This document shows positions 1-9,700 of a DNA stretch of 64,000 nucleotides, one piece after another (position 1 is the first letter of the stretch; each line of letters opens with the position of its first letter). A model generated the notes under the pieces. That model made no database searches, was not told the DNA's origin, and saw nothing but the letters and a program-made list of their open reading frames with translations. This stretch comes from Verrucomicrobia bacterium Tous-C9LFEB (GTDB lineage Bacteria; Acidobacteriota; Terriglobia; Terriglobales; Acidobacteriaceae). Location of the stretch: NCBI GenBank assembly GCA_903970445.1, contig CAJCIP010000005.1, positions 1 to 64,000 of the forward strand. Reading direction: 5' to 3'. The position numbers and the translations under genes are program-made.

Positions 1-678
1 AAGCTCGACTACCACTACCGCAACATCACCCCCGGCCGCGACTTTGGCTGGACCGTCCTCGCCGACATTCGTAACGCGGTCGAGGGCGAGCTGTGCCCTG
101 TCTGCCCGGCCGAGGCAGGTCACACCCTCCGTATCGGCAAAGCAGTCGAGATCGGCCATATCTTCAAGCTCGGGTACCGCTACGCCGACGCCCTCGGCGC
201 CAAGGTGCTCGACCCGAACGGCAGGGAGGTCACCCTGATCATGGGCTCCTACGGTATCGGTATCGAGCGCATCCTTACCGCTGCTATTGAATCCTCTGCA
301 GCAGCTTTTAAGACACGCTTTCCAGCTACAGAAGCTGCGGGGGAGCAGTACGCCTTGCCCTCGTCCATTTCACCGTTTGAAGTTGTTGTGACGATTACCA
401 ACACGAAGGAAGCTCAATTGCTCTCTGCGGGCGAGGCGCTTGCGCTTGAACTGTACGGCGCCGGTATTGACGTGCTGCTCGATGATCGCGATGAGCGAGC
501 CGGCGTGAAGTTCAAGGACGCTGATTTGATCGGTGTGCCCTACCGCATCAATCTCGGCAAGAAGCTTGCGGAGAACACGGTGGAACTGGTGGACCGTCTG
601 AACCAGATAACACTCGATCTCCCACTCGAATCAGTCTGCGCTCACCTGAAATCGATACTTGCTGCGTCAAAAAGCTAG
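1..678 (+). CDS. proS: Prolyl-tRNA synthetase, C-terminal part (5' end outside window)
   Basis: Charges tRNA-Pro with proline in the cytoplasm. The frame is open from base 1 to the TAG at 676-678, so about 225 C-terminal residues are present and the start lies upstream. Visible landmarks are a CPVCP cysteine pair, the stretch AVEIGHIFKLGYRY, the class II aaRS motif 3 region MGSYGIGIERIL, and then the anticodon-binding domain (VVVTITNTKEAQ ... GIDVLLDDRDERAGVKFKDADLIGVPYRI). This order is typical of bacterial-type ProS with the editing domain further upstream. The next gene starts 51 bp after the stop on the same strand. No frame damage is seen. The family call is secure; only the missing 5' part limits it. 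Confidence 0.95.
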   Translation, partial: KLDYHYRNITPGRDFGWTVLADIRNAVEGELCPVCPAEAGHTLRIGKAVEIGHIFKLGYRYADALGAKVLDPNGREVTLIMGSYGIGIERILTAAIESSAAAFKTRFPATEAAGEQYALPSSISPFEVVVTITNTKEAQLLSAGEALALELYGAGIDVLLDDRDERAGVKFKDADLIGVPYRINLGKKLAENTVELVDRLNQITLDLPLESVCAHLKSILAASKS

Positions 679-729
679 CATCATCAGCGCAACACCTGTC
701 TACGTTCTTTCCGTCTACTGTTTCTCTCT

Positions 730-3210
730 ATGGCATATCGCGTAAAACTCGGTTCACGCGGAGGCTCCGCCCTGTGGCGCTTCTTTCGCGGCGTCCTGCT
801 GCTGGCACTCATTTGCGTCGTGATTGGCGCAGTGATCTTTTTCTCCTACTACAAGCACTACGAAGGCCTGGTAGATGAGCGTCTGGCGCAGGGACCACTC
901 TTCGCTTCTGTCGCGCAAATCTACGCTGCACCGCAAGAGGTACGGCCTGGTCAGCAGCGTTCACTGGATGAGATTGCTTCTCTGCTCCGGCACGCCGGAT
1001 ACAACACGAATCCGCAGCTAGGCACCTACCAGCTTCGCGGGAGTGAGATGTACATCAAGCCTGGCCCGCAAAGCTATCTCGCCATGGACGGCGCAACGGT
1101 TGCTGTATCCGGAGATGTCATCCAAACAGTGACCGCCGACAACGGTGCGGCTCTCGCCGGCTACAAGCTGGAACCACAGCTCATCACCGCGTTATCCGAA
1201 GACAAGAATCGCACCAAGCGTCGTTTGGTCACTTACAACCAGATACCGCCGCGCATGGTCCAGGCCATCGTTGCGATAGAAGACCATCGCTTCTTCGAAC
1301 ACTCCGGCGTGAATTACGTCCGTCTCGCAAAATGCGTCGTCGAAGATCTGGCAACGCACCACAAGGAGTGCGGTGGATCCACTCTGACGATGCAGCTTGC
1401 ACGCGGATTTTTCCTCAGCCCCGCCAAAACGCTGCACCGCAAGATTGAAGAAATCATGATCACGTACCAGCTCGAATCGCGCTTCAACAAAGAGCAAATC
1501 TTCGAGATGTACGCAAACCAGATCAACATTGGCCAGCGTGGCTCTTTTGCGATCAACGGCATTGGCGAAGCCGCGCAGGCATACTTCGGCAAAGATTTGC
1601 GGCAACTCGACGTCGCAGAGTGCGCCATGATCGCGGGCATCATCAACAGCCCGAACCGGCTCAATCCATATCGCCATCCAGATAAGGCTGTGGCTCGCCG
1701 CAACCTCGTTCTCGACCAGATGGTCGAAACGGGTGCAATTTCGCCAGCTGACGGTGAGCGTTACAAAGCGGAGCCACTTCGTCTGGCTCCAGCAAACGTG
1801 GACGCCAGCGAAGCGCCTTATTTTGTAGACCTGGTGCACGACCAACTGGTGCAGCGTCTCGGCGAACAGAGCTCAGGCCACGACAATCTGCGCATCTACA
1901 CCTCACTCGATCCTGAGCTGCAGCGCGCCGCTTCAGAAGCTGTTGAGGTTGGCATGCGCAATGTGGACTCTCTAGTGCAGCGTGGGCGCGGCCGGGGCGA
2001 AGCCGGAGGGGTTCTCCCACAGGTGGCCCTTGTGGCGCTCGATCCTCATACAGGCCAGGTGCTCGCGCTCGTGGGTGGGCGGAATTATGGAAGCTCGCAG
2101 CTTGACCACGCGACGTCGAAGCGGCCTACAGGCTCTATCTTCAAACCGTTTGTATACGCCACTGCAGAACAGCAGGCAGTCAGCGGACAGCAGTTGGATG
2201 GTGCGCCATTTACCGCGCTGACCATCCTGCACGACGTCCCAACAACGTTCACTTTCGACGGACAAACCTACAATCCTGGAAATTACAAGGACGAATTTCA
2301 CGGCGATGTGACTGCCATTTACGCGCTCGCCCACTCTCTGAATAATGCAACGATCTCGCTGGGCCAAATGGTTGGATTCGGCAATGTGGCTGCGTTAGCA
2401 CGTGCCTCAGGTATCACCGCCGCACGTGGTACGCCGTCGGTTTCGCTTGGCTCGTACGACGCTACGCCGCTCGACATGGCCGGCGCGTACACAACGTTCG
2501 CCAACGGCGGCGTTCATCTGACTCCATGGATTCTTTCGAGCGTGCGCAACCCGAATGGCGACATCGTTGCGGACTTCGCACCGGAAGCTCATCAGGTGAT
2601 GGACCCCAAGGCTGCCTATCTCACGCAATCGTTGCTTGAAGGTGTCATGAACTTCGGCTACGGCGTAGCTGTGCGCAAAGCCGGCTTCACTGCACCCGCG
2701 GCCGGGAAAACAGGCACATCGCATGACGCCTGGTTCGCCGCCTATTCTTCCAATCTCATCTGCATCGTCTGGATTGGCAACGACGACTACACCGATGTGA
2801 AGTTGGCCGGTGCAATTGCCGCGGCACCCATCTGGGCCGAGTTCATGAATCGCGCCATTCGCCTGCCTCAGTACTCCGACATGAAGCCGTTCCTGCCCGT
2901 TCCGGACGGCCTGCAACTGTTACGTATCAATCGTGCAACGAACCTTCCTGCCGATGACTCGTGCCCGGGCGACAGCTTCTCCGCCGCCTTCCTGGTAGGC
3001 ACCGCTCCCCAGGGCACGTGCTCGCATATGGGCGAAGACACGCAGTCGCTTGGCAACCGGCTGTTCAACCAGAACGGCCAGCAGATCGATCCCAACACAG
3101 GCCAACCGGTGGAAAGCGGCCAGTCTGGCGATGGCAAGCACCGCAACTTTTTCCAGAAGCTGTTCGGCACCGGCAAGGATAAGAACTCGCAAGACCAGCA
3201 GCCTCAGTAA
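730..3210 (+). CDS. Class A penicillin-binding protein (PBP1b-like)
   Basis: Bifunctional peptidoglycan synthase of 826 residues, anchored in the inner membrane with its catalytic domains in the periplasm. There is a basic N-terminus and one membrane segment at about residues 21-40. A short UB2H-like region follows (IYAAPQEVRPGQ near 64-75). The glycosyltransferase 51 domain has its catalytic Glu184 in EDHRFFEH. The transpeptidase domain shows SIFK (Ser469, Lys472), SLN (Ser536) and KTGTS (Lys660). The C-terminal tail, from about residue 760, is Gln/Asn/Gly-rich and probably disordered. The start is the first ATG of the frame; the 20 bases before it are pyrimidine-rich with no clear ribosome site. 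The UB2H-like segment favours the PBP1b branch over PBP1a, though this family is often simply labelled PBP1A in annotations. Confidence 0.93.
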   Translation: MAYRVKLGSRGGSALWRFFRGVLLLALICVVIGAVIFFSYYKHYEGLVDERLAQGPLFASVAQIYAAPQEVRPGQQRSLDEIASLLRHAGYNTNPQLGTYQLRGSEMYIKPGPQSYLAMDGATVAVSGDVIQTVTADNGAALAGYKLEPQLITALSEDKNRTKRRLVTYNQIPPRMVQAIVAIEDHRFFEHSGVNYVRLAKCVVEDLATHHKECGGSTLTMQLARGFFLSPAKTLHRKIEEIMITYQLESRFNKEQIFEMYANQINIGQRGSFAINGIGEAAQAYFGKDLRQLDVAECAMIAGIINSPNRLNPYRHPDKAVARRNLVLDQMVETGAISPADGERYKAEPLRLAPANVDASEAPYFVDLVHDQLVQRLGEQSSGHDNLRIYTSLDPELQRAASEAVEVGMRNVDSLVQRGRGRGEAGGVLPQVALVALDPHTGQVLALVGGRNYGSSQLDHATSKRPTGSIFKPFVYATAEQQAVSGQQLDGAPFTALTILHDVPTTFTFDGQTYNPGNYKDEFHGDVTAIYALAHSLNNATISLGQMVGFGNVAALARASGITAARGTPSVSLGSYDATPLDMAGAYTTFANGGVHLTPWILSSVRNPNGDIVADFAPEAHQVMDPKAAYLTQSLLEGVMNFGYGVAVRKAGFTAPAAGKTGTSHDAWFAAYSSNLICIVWIGNDDYTDVKLAGAIAAAPIWAEFMNRAIRLPQYSDMKPFLPVPDGLQLLRINRATNLPADDSCPGDSFSAAFLVGTAPQGTCSHMGEDTQSLGNRLFNQNGQQIDPNTGQPVESGQSGDGKHRNFFQKLFGTGKDKNSQDQQPQ

Positions 3211-3261
3211 ACCTGCATCAGCCCAGCCTGGTGCAACTCGGATACAATCCGACTGTTCGCT

Positions 3262-3279
3262 TTCACGCGTTCGCGTGAA
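3262..3279 (+). other. Inverted repeat (hairpin) upstream of the sugar transporter
   Basis: TTCACGCG and CGCGTGAA are perfectly complementary, separated by TT. The hairpin lies 52 bp after the PBP stop and 33 bp before the transporter start. It is followed by a mixed sequence with only a short T-rich stretch (CATTTT), so it could be a weak terminator for the PBP gene or a dyad operator. A TACAAT hexamer at 3243-3248 could be a -10 element, but no convincing -35 is seen. Confidence 0.4.
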
Positions 3280-3312
3280 CTTCAGCATTTTCAGTACTGC
3301 GAGGAGCCTCAC

Positions 3313-4674
3313 TTGGCTGTTTCCGTTCAGAACGTCAGCGCGCCCGGTTTCACGGATGAATTTCAGGTCAGGACTGACACGCGTGCCATGAGTGTGGCAA
3401 CCGCCTTGTTCTTCATGGTCGGCTTCCTTACTTGCCTGAACGACGTTGTCAGTCCGCATCTTAAATCGATTTTTGGGCTCACCTACAGCGAAACCCAGGA
3501 CATTCCCTTCTTCTTCTTCACCTCCTATTTTGTCTTCAGCTATCCGGGCGGCAAACTAGTCGATATCTTCGGCTATAAGAAAGCGATGATCGTGGGCCTA
3601 TTCATCATGGCTGCCGGCGCGCTCGGCTTTTTGCCTGCTGCCACATCGGCAAGCTTTCCGTTGTTCCTTGTCGCCCTTGTCGTGTTGGCCGCTGGAATGA
3701 CAGTCGTTCAAGTGGCCATCAACCCTTATGTCACGGTGATCGGACCTACTGCTACCGCAGCGAGCCGGCTCAATCTTGCACAAGCCTTCAATTCCGTTGG
3801 CACATTCATTGCGCCGTTCGTTGGAACGGCTTTGATTCTGAAGAACGCCCACGGGATTGTCAGCGCGGAGAAGTTCCACCTCATGTCCGCTGTGCAGCAG
3901 CAGCTTTATCGCGCGGATCAGGCCTCAACGGTTCGCCTGCCTTATTTACTCATCTCGCTTGCCCTGGCGCTGCTCGCGCTGGCGCTGGCTGCAATCAAGC
4001 TCAAGACAACAACAGGTGTCAGCGAACACACGCAGGACTTCCGTCCGGGGGCCTTTGCTGAAGCACTGTACCCAACCAAAAGTATCTGGAAACACAAGTG
4101 GGTGCTTCTCGGTGCAGCCGGCATTTTCACCTATGTTGGCGCAGAAGTTTCAATCGGCAACCTGCTCATCAATTTCATGGGGTTACCGCAGATTGCCCAC
4201 CTGCCTGAAGCCATCGCCGGCTATTTCCTGATGTGCTACTGGGGTGGAGCGATGGTCGGTCGCTTTGTTGGCTCTGCCGTGCTGCAGAAATTGCGCACCG
4301 GTCCGGTGCTTGCCATTGCGGCAGCGGGAGCTTTTTTCCTGACATCCATGTCCTTGCTTACAACAGGCCATCTCGCAATGGGTGCGCTGCTCGCTGTCGG
4401 ATTCTTCAACAGCATCATGTTTCCTTCGATATTTACTTTGGGAATTGAAGGTCTGGGTCCACTGACCAGCAAGGGTTCCTCCATCCTGATTGCTGCGATT
4501 CTGGGTGGAGCTATCGTCCCGAAAATCCAGGGTGCCCTGGCTGATCACATAGGGCTCCACCCTTCGTTCATCGTTCCTACCATCTGCTACATCTACATTG
4601 CGATTTTCGGGTTGATGAGCATGAAGCGCGCTGCGGCCAGTCACGCCGCAGTTCCTTTAGAACCTGTGGCGTAA
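3313..4674 (+). CDS. fucP: FucP/GluP-type sugar:proton symporter (MFS, FHS family)
   Basis: Inner-membrane sugar importer of 453 residues with about 12 hydrophobic segments, in the fucose-galactose-glucose:H+ symporter family. The first helix contains the typical ALFFMVGFLTCLNDVVSPHLK, where the N-D pair in helix 1 matches the family's substrate-site region. Also seen are FFFFTSYFVFSYPGGKLVD and helix 4 QVAINPYVTVIGP. The start is a TTG at 3313, chosen because GAGGAG sits at 3301-3306, six bases ahead. An ATG further in (3388) is too late because it would cut the conserved N-terminus only slightly but has no ribosome site. Substrate (fucose, glucose or galactose) cannot be decided by eye. It ends 15 bp before a strong hairpin terminator. 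Confidence 0.88.
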   Translation: MAVSVQNVSAPGFTDEFQVRTDTRAMSVATALFFMVGFLTCLNDVVSPHLKSIFGLTYSETQDIPFFFFTSYFVFSYPGGKLVDIFGYKKAMIVGLFIMAAGALGFLPAATSASFPLFLVALVVLAAGMTVVQVAINPYVTVIGPTATAASRLNLAQAFNSVGTFIAPFVGTALILKNAHGIVSAEKFHLMSAVQQQLYRADQASTVRLPYLLISLALALLALALAAIKLKTTTGVSEHTQDFRPGAFAEALYPTKSIWKHKWVLLGAAGIFTYVGAEVSIGNLLINFMGLPQIAHLPEAIAGYFLMCYWGGAMVGRFVGSAVLQKLRTGPVLAIAAAGAFFLTSMSLLTTGHLAMGALLAVGFFNSIMFPSIFTLGIEGLGPLTSKGSSILIAAILGGAIVPKIQGALADHIGLHPSFIVPTICYIYIAIFGLMSMKRAAASHAAVPLEPVA

Positions 4675-4688
4675 ATCGTTGCCAAGGC

Positions 4689-4713
4689 GAGGCGGCCTTC
4701 GGGTCGCCTCTTA
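4689..4713. terminator. Bidirectional intrinsic terminator between convergent genes
   Basis: Nine-base stem GAGGCGGCC / GGTCGCCTC (one G-T pair) closed by a TTCG tetraloop, followed by TTAGATTT. It sits between the transporter stop and the stop of the small minus-strand gene, as expected for two convergent transcripts. Confidence 0.7.
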
Positions 4714-4911
4714 GATTTCCGGATAGAAGTCAAAGAACGCATCGATGCTTGTACGCAGTTGCGACTCGATGGACTCGCGACTGCCTTCCAGCACATGCAT
4801 TGTCACCTGCGCTTCGTTGCCGTTCTTCAGCGCTATCGGCGCAGCCTCCACACCTGATATCTCGTCTGCGGGCAGGAGACGCATTCCGTACACCAACACC
4901 AAATTAGCCAT
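4711..4911 (-). CDS. Small hypothetical protein, 66 aa
   Basis: Unrecognised. The product starts MANLVLVYGMRLLPADEIS, has mixed alpha/beta character with no membrane segment, and ends in an aromatic/acidic segment (SIDAFFDFYPEI). Support for it being real: it fills the gap between a terminator hairpin and trxB without overlapping either, its composition is protein-like, and its stop lies right at the terminator. Against it: no ribosome site is visible before the ATG at 4911, and the length is small. It is divergent from trxB, with 68 bp between the two starts. Confidence 0.5.
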   Translation of the reverse strand: MANLVLVYGMRLLPADEISGVEAAPIALKNGNEAQVTMHVLEGSRESIESQLRTSIDAFFDFYPEI

Positions 4912-4979
4912 AGAGCTATGCTACGCCGCGCGGCTCTGTGCCGGACGCATCTTTCGCTGCCCGGTACAATCAGAAGGAT

Positions 4980-5939
4980 ATGTCTTCAACGTCTTCGCCT
5001 GTACGCGACTGTGTCATTTTGGGCTCCGGCTGCTCCGGTCTTACCGCCGCCATTTATGCGGCACGCGCGAATCTGAAGCCGCTTGTGCTCGAAGGCCACG
5101 AGCCCGGCGGCCAGCTTTCGATCACAACGCTTGTGGAGAACTTCCCAGGCTGGCCGGAGGGCGTACAAGGTCCTGAACTCATTGAGAACATGAAGAAGCA
5201 GGCCACGCGCTTCGGTGCCGAGCTGAGTATGGCTCACCTGACTTCTGTCGACTTGATGAAATCCCCTTTTGAGCTAACTATCGGGCGCGAAGTTGTACAC
5301 ACGCGTTCGCTGATTATCGCGAGTGGAGCTTCGGCTCGCTGGCTCAATTTGCCCAGTGAGCAGGCACTCATCGGTTACGGCGTTAGCTCCTGTGCGACCT
5401 GCGATGGCTTCTTTGCCTCCGGAAAAGAGATCGCGGTGATCGGCGGCGGCGACTCTGCCATGGAAGAGGCGCTGTTCCTGACGCGCTTCGCCAGCAAGGT
5501 CACCATCATCAACCGTTCCGAGAACTTTCGCGCCAGCCGCATCATGCTGGAGCGCGCTGTTTCTCACCCGCAGATCGAGTTCCTGCACAACACGCTCGTG
5601 GAAGAGGTGCTCGGCGTGGAGGAGAAGGACGTTCGTGGCCTCAAGTTGTTCAACCGCAAGACCCACGAGCGATGGGAGCTTCCAGTGCAGTTCATGTTCC
5701 TCGGCATCGGGCACGAACCCAACGCGACGATGTTCAAAGATCAGATCGACCTGGATGCGGACGGCTATGTGAAGACCGAGCACAATGTCTTCGTGAGCCG
5801 GCAAGGCGTCCAGATGCACGGCGTCTATGCCTGCGGCGATATCCAAGATCGGCGTTACCGACAGGCAATCACCGCTGCAGGAACCGGGTGCATGGCGGCG
5901 CTGGAAGTGGAAAAGTACCTCGAAGAACTCGGCCGGTAG
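4980..5939 (+). CDS. trxB: Thioredoxin reductase
   Basis: NADPH-dependent flavoenzyme that reduces thioredoxin in the cytoplasm. From the ATG at 4980 it has 319 residues, the usual length for low-molecular-weight TrxB. An FAD-binding GSGCSGLTAA motif lies near residues 13-22. The redox-active CATC is Cys138/Cys141. An NADPH-binding GGGDSAMEEA motif follows. The C-terminal second FAD motif is GVYACGDIQD. A GTG at 4938 would add 14 residues before the fold, so the internal ATG is preferred; AGAAGG lies just before it with short spacing. A TACAAT hexamer at 4965-4970 suggests a very short leader. MsrA, which uses thioredoxin electrons in its cytoplasmic form, is encoded next. Confidence 0.94.
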   Translation: MSSTSSPVRDCVILGSGCSGLTAAIYAARANLKPLVLEGHEPGGQLSITTLVENFPGWPEGVQGPELIENMKKQATRFGAELSMAHLTSVDLMKSPFELTIGREVVHTRSLIIASGASARWLNLPSEQALIGYGVSSCATCDGFFASGKEIAVIGGGDSAMEEALFLTRFASKVTIINRSENFRASRIMLERAVSHPQIEFLHNTLVEEVLGVEEKDVRGLKLFNRKTHERWELPVQFMFLGIGHEPNATMFKDQIDLDADGYVKTEHNVFVSRQGVQMHGVYACGDIQDRRYRQAITAAGTGCMAALEVEKYLEELGR

Positions 5940-5985
5940 AGTCTTCCCTCGCAACTGCGCATTGGAGTAGATCAACATCCGCAAC

Positions 5986-6024
5986 GGCACCTCATGCGTC
6001 CTATAGCTAAGGGCCTGAGGTGCC
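5986..6024 (+). promoter_or_regulatory. msrA leader hairpin that covers the ribosome binding site
   Basis: GGCACCTCA at 5986-5994 is the exact reverse complement of TGAGGTGCC at 6016-6024. The 3' arm contains the Shine-Dalgarno-like GAGGTG (6017-6022), which lies six bases before the msrA ATG. A 21-base loop can form a few further pairs (CCT/AGG). A stem of this kind would hide the ribosome site. There is no U-run after it, so it does not look like a terminator for trxB. The regulatory role is inferred. Confidence 0.5.
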
Positions 6025-6028
6025 CGCT

Positions 6029-6718
6029 ATGCGTTCTTTCCCCACGAGACATCTGTTAGGTGCGGCGCTTGCCGTTGCCTTGAGCTCCACCGTTGCTTGC
6101 TCCCAGGCCACCCACGGCATCATTCCTGCGCCAAAGGTTGATGTGAGCCTGGCGGCGGTTCCGGGCAAGGCCACAGCGGTGTTCGCGGGTGGATGCTTTT
6201 GGGGCACGCAGGCCGTGTTCGAACGGCTGAAGGGCGTGACGAAGACGACGGTCGGTTATGCGGGCGGTTCGGCGAGCACGGCCACATACGACCAAGTCAC
6301 GACGGAGACGACGGGGCATGCTGAGTCGGTCGAGGTCGTTTACGATCCGTCCAAGTTGACCTATGGACAGCTTCTGCGTGTGTTCTTCTCCGTGGCGCAT
6401 GATCCCACGCAGCTTAATCGGCAAGGCAATGATGTTGGCACGTCTTACCGCTCGGTAATCTTCTTCACGAGCGACGAGCAGAAGAATTTGGCGCAGGCTT
6501 ACATCGCGCAGTTGAACGCGGCGCATGTTTTCTCGAAGCCCATTGTGACGGACGTTACACCGCTCAAAGGTTTTTATCGTGGCGAGGATTACCACCAGGA
6601 TTACGCACTGAAGAATCCAGAGAATCCCTACATCGAGGTTTGCGACCGGCCGAAGATCGCGGCTCTGAAGCAGCAATTCCCTGAGTTGTTTGTGGACTAC
6701 AAAGGTAACGGACGCTAA
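6029..6718 (+). CDS. msrA: Exported peptide methionine-S-sulfoxide reductase
   Basis: Reduces methionine-S-sulfoxide in proteins. It has 229 residues from the ATG at 6029, chosen over a GTG at 6020 because GAGGTG lies six bases before the ATG. The N-terminus is a signal peptide (basic start, then LLGAALAVALSSTVACS), with a Cys that makes only a poor lipobox. The catalytic motif GGCFWG holds Cys56. TGHAESV and the DPTQLNRQGNDVGTSYRS block are typical of the family, and one C-terminal Cys (IEVCD) could be the resolving cysteine. An exported MsrA needs an extracytoplasmic electron donor; the neighbouring TrxB is cytoplasmic and cannot feed it directly. It ends just before a strong terminator. 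Confidence 0.93.
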   Translation: MRSFPTRHLLGAALAVALSSTVACSQATHGIIPAPKVDVSLAAVPGKATAVFAGGCFWGTQAVFERLKGVTKTTVGYAGGSASTATYDQVTTETTGHAESVEVVYDPSKLTYGQLLRVFFSVAHDPTQLNRQGNDVGTSYRSVIFFTSDEQKNLAQAYIAQLNAAHVFSKPIVTDVTPLKGFYRGEDYHQDYALKNPENPYIEVCDRPKIAALKQQFPELFVDYKGNGR

Positions 6719-6731
6719 TTCCACGGAGAAT

Positions 6732-6765
6732 AAAGAGGGGACTGACTTTGCCAGCCCCCTCTTTT
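6732..6765. terminator. Bidirectional intrinsic terminator between msrA and the RNase gene
   Basis: AAAGAGGGG (6732-6740) pairs with CCCCTCTTT (6756-6764). Inside, CTG/CAG pairs continue the stem after one mismatch. The arms carry A- and T-runs, so it can act on both convergent transcripts. Confidence 0.8.
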
Positions 6766-6785
6766 GCGTTCCAGCTTATCGCTTG

Positions 6786-9700
6786 TTAGTGGATGTCGAA
6801 CTGCTCCGGATGAAGGGCTGGGTCGCTCTTCACCAGAATGGTTTTGCCTGAGATTTCTTCCATCTCCTGTAGCCACTTGCCGTTGTTTGTCTTGAGCTGC
6901 TTCACGACTTCCGGATTCACGCGGAGCATGACGTCGCCCTTGTCGAACTGCTTCTGCATCTTGCGCAGCTCGACGTAGATTTCATTGCAGACCGTTACCG
7001 GCGACTTGACCATGCCGGTGCCGGTGCAGACGCCACAGGTGGTGGAGAGCGTGCGCTCCAGCGACTGCTTGACGCGCTTGCGGGTGATGGCGACAAGGCC
7101 AAAGTCATTGAACTGAAGAACCTTCGATGGTGCACGGTCTTTCTTCAACTCTTCTTCGAGCGCGATCATCACCTTCTGGCGGTTCTTGCGCTCGTCCATG
7201 TCGATGAAGTCGATGATGATGATACCGCCGAGATCGCGGAGGCGAATCTGGCGAACGATCTCCGGGATGGCATCGAGGTTGGTTTTCACGATCGTGTCTT
7301 CGAGGCGTGCTGTCTTGCCGACGAATTTACCGGTGTTGATGTCGATGGCGACGAGAGCTTCGGTCTGATTGATCACGATTGAGCCGCCGGACTTGAGCCA
7401 TACTTTCGAACGGAGCGCCTTGTTGATTTCGCTCGTAATGCCGAACTGCTCGAAGAGCGGCGTGTCCTTGGTGTAGAGCTTGACGCGACGCAGCAGGCTT
7501 GGCTGGAAGCGTTGCAAGAAGCGCAGGACGCGCTCGTACTCGGCTTCGGTGTCGACCCAAATGGCGGAGAAGTTGTCCGAGACCTGGTCGCGCAGAACGC
7601 GCTCGACGAGGTTAAGATCGTGGTAGATCAGCGCGGGCGACTTCGAGCCTTCGGAGCGCTGCTTGATGTCTGTCCACAGATTCAGGAGGAAGCGCAGATC
7701 GCTGCGGAGTTCTTCTTCGCTTGCGCCCATGGCTGCGGTGCGCACGATGAAGCCGCCGGAAGCCTCGCCCTTCTCGCTAAGCAGGACTTCCTTCAGCCGG
7801 CGGCGCTCGCCGTCAGATTCGATTTTGCGCGAAACGCCAACGTGGTTGACAGTCGGCATGAAGACCAGGAAGCGTCCCGGCAGGGCGATGTGGCTGGTGA
7901 TGCGGGCACCCTTCTTGGCGATGGGCTCCTTGGCGATCTGCACGAGAACTTCCTGGCCGGGTTTCAGCAGGTCGCTGATGGCCGGAAGGTCGGTCGCCTG
8001 TACAGAGTGACGGCCCGGACGGCCACCGCCATTGCGCGCGTGTGATCCACCACCGCTGCGGCGATCGCGATTGTTACGATCGCGTCCGCGACGATTGTTG
8101 TCACGGCGTCCGCTGGGACGCCCTTCGCTGCCTTGGCGCTCTGGCGCGTCTTCCGCAGCGACTGGATGTTCGCTTTCGCTGTCCTCATGGTCGGATGGCT
8201 CGGCGAATTCTTCTTCGCCCTCGGAGACTTCATGATCGGCAAAGGCATCGCCTTCTTCGCCGTGAGACTCGAGCTCGTCTTCTTCCATCTCTTCTTCGTC
8301 GATGTCGAAATCATCTTCTTCGTGTTCGCTGCCATCTGGTTCCGGACGAGTGATGTGATCGATCGACATTTCGCGGATCATCGTGCCGAGATCGGCGGCA
8401 TTTTCCAGCGTTTCTTCTTCCGTGTCGTCGAAGGCGCCGGCATGCAATACCGGAAGGTCGCTGTCGTCTTCGTCGAGCAGCTCTTCTTCGAGCTCGCCAT
8501 CGCCGGGAGCGAAGGTTCCCGGCATAGTCACGACTTCGGCCTGGGAGAGAATTACCGACTCGACGGCGGTCTCGTGCGCGATGGGTGCTACCGCTGCCTC
8601 GGCGTCATGCGCGTCTGCCTCGGCTTCTGAAACCATGGGCGCTTCGGAGATCATCTCGCCGGTGGTCTGAACGCTAGTGAACTCATGCTGCGGAACCGCA
8701 TCTCCGGTGCCGGAATTTTCATCGAAGCGCACGGCTGCGAAGTCTTCCTTCAGCACCGGCGCGTCCTGCCGGAACTCGCGCGGACCCGCGGGATCAACGC
8801 GGTAGGAAGCGGAAGCGTTGTCGCCGGGTTCGTACTCGGAGACTGTTTCGTGGAACTCTTCTACGGCTTCGAGAACTTCTACCGAAGGCTCGCGGGTCTC
8901 CTGCGGCGCCAGGTCAGTCTGTGGTTCGTATGCAGGCTCTGCCGTGAAGTGCTCTTCGATTTCGAGGCGATGCTCGGTTGCGGCCACTTCGAAGTCCGGC
9001 GCGTCATCCGTCAGCGGGAGCACAGTGGGTTCAGGCTCATGCTGCGAGGTCACTGCAGGCTGTACAGCTTCTGCCGGACTCAGCTGACGGCTGCCGCCAC
9101 GATGCTGGTCGCGCTCGCGACGACGGTCGCGACCGCCGCCGCGGTTTTCACTGAAAGTTGATTGCTCGCGTGTCGACTGCGGAGCAGCTTCCTCGCGATT
9201 GCGATGGCGGGAAAGCGATTCGCCGGGAAGCGTTGAGCCGCCGTCCCATGCCGCGTCGATGACGAACTCGGTCGATGGCTTTACGGCGATGGTGGGCGTG
9301 TTCGCCTTGGAGGCAAAAGGTGCTTGAGACTCCATTCCGGCATCGCCGCCTGCGCGATACTTCGACAGCGATTCGCCCGGTAGGATAAACGGCTCGACGG
9401 CGGACGCTTGCAACTCTACGCCTTCGTCGCGGCGGGGGCGATCTTCGCTAGACGGCCGGCTGTCGCGATGGTTGCGGTCGCCACGGCCTCCGCGGTCACC
9501 ACGATCGCGATGCGGACGGCGCTCGGATTCGCCTTGGATAGGGGATGCAGAAGCATGCATCATGGCGGGCTCGGACTCTTCCCACGAAGTCTCGGAGCTG
9601 GTTGTTGCCGGCTGCGGCTGCGCCTCGGTACGAGCTTCTTCACTTCCATTCCGGCCACCGCGGCGGCGGCCACGGCGACCACGCCACTTGCGGCTTCCGT

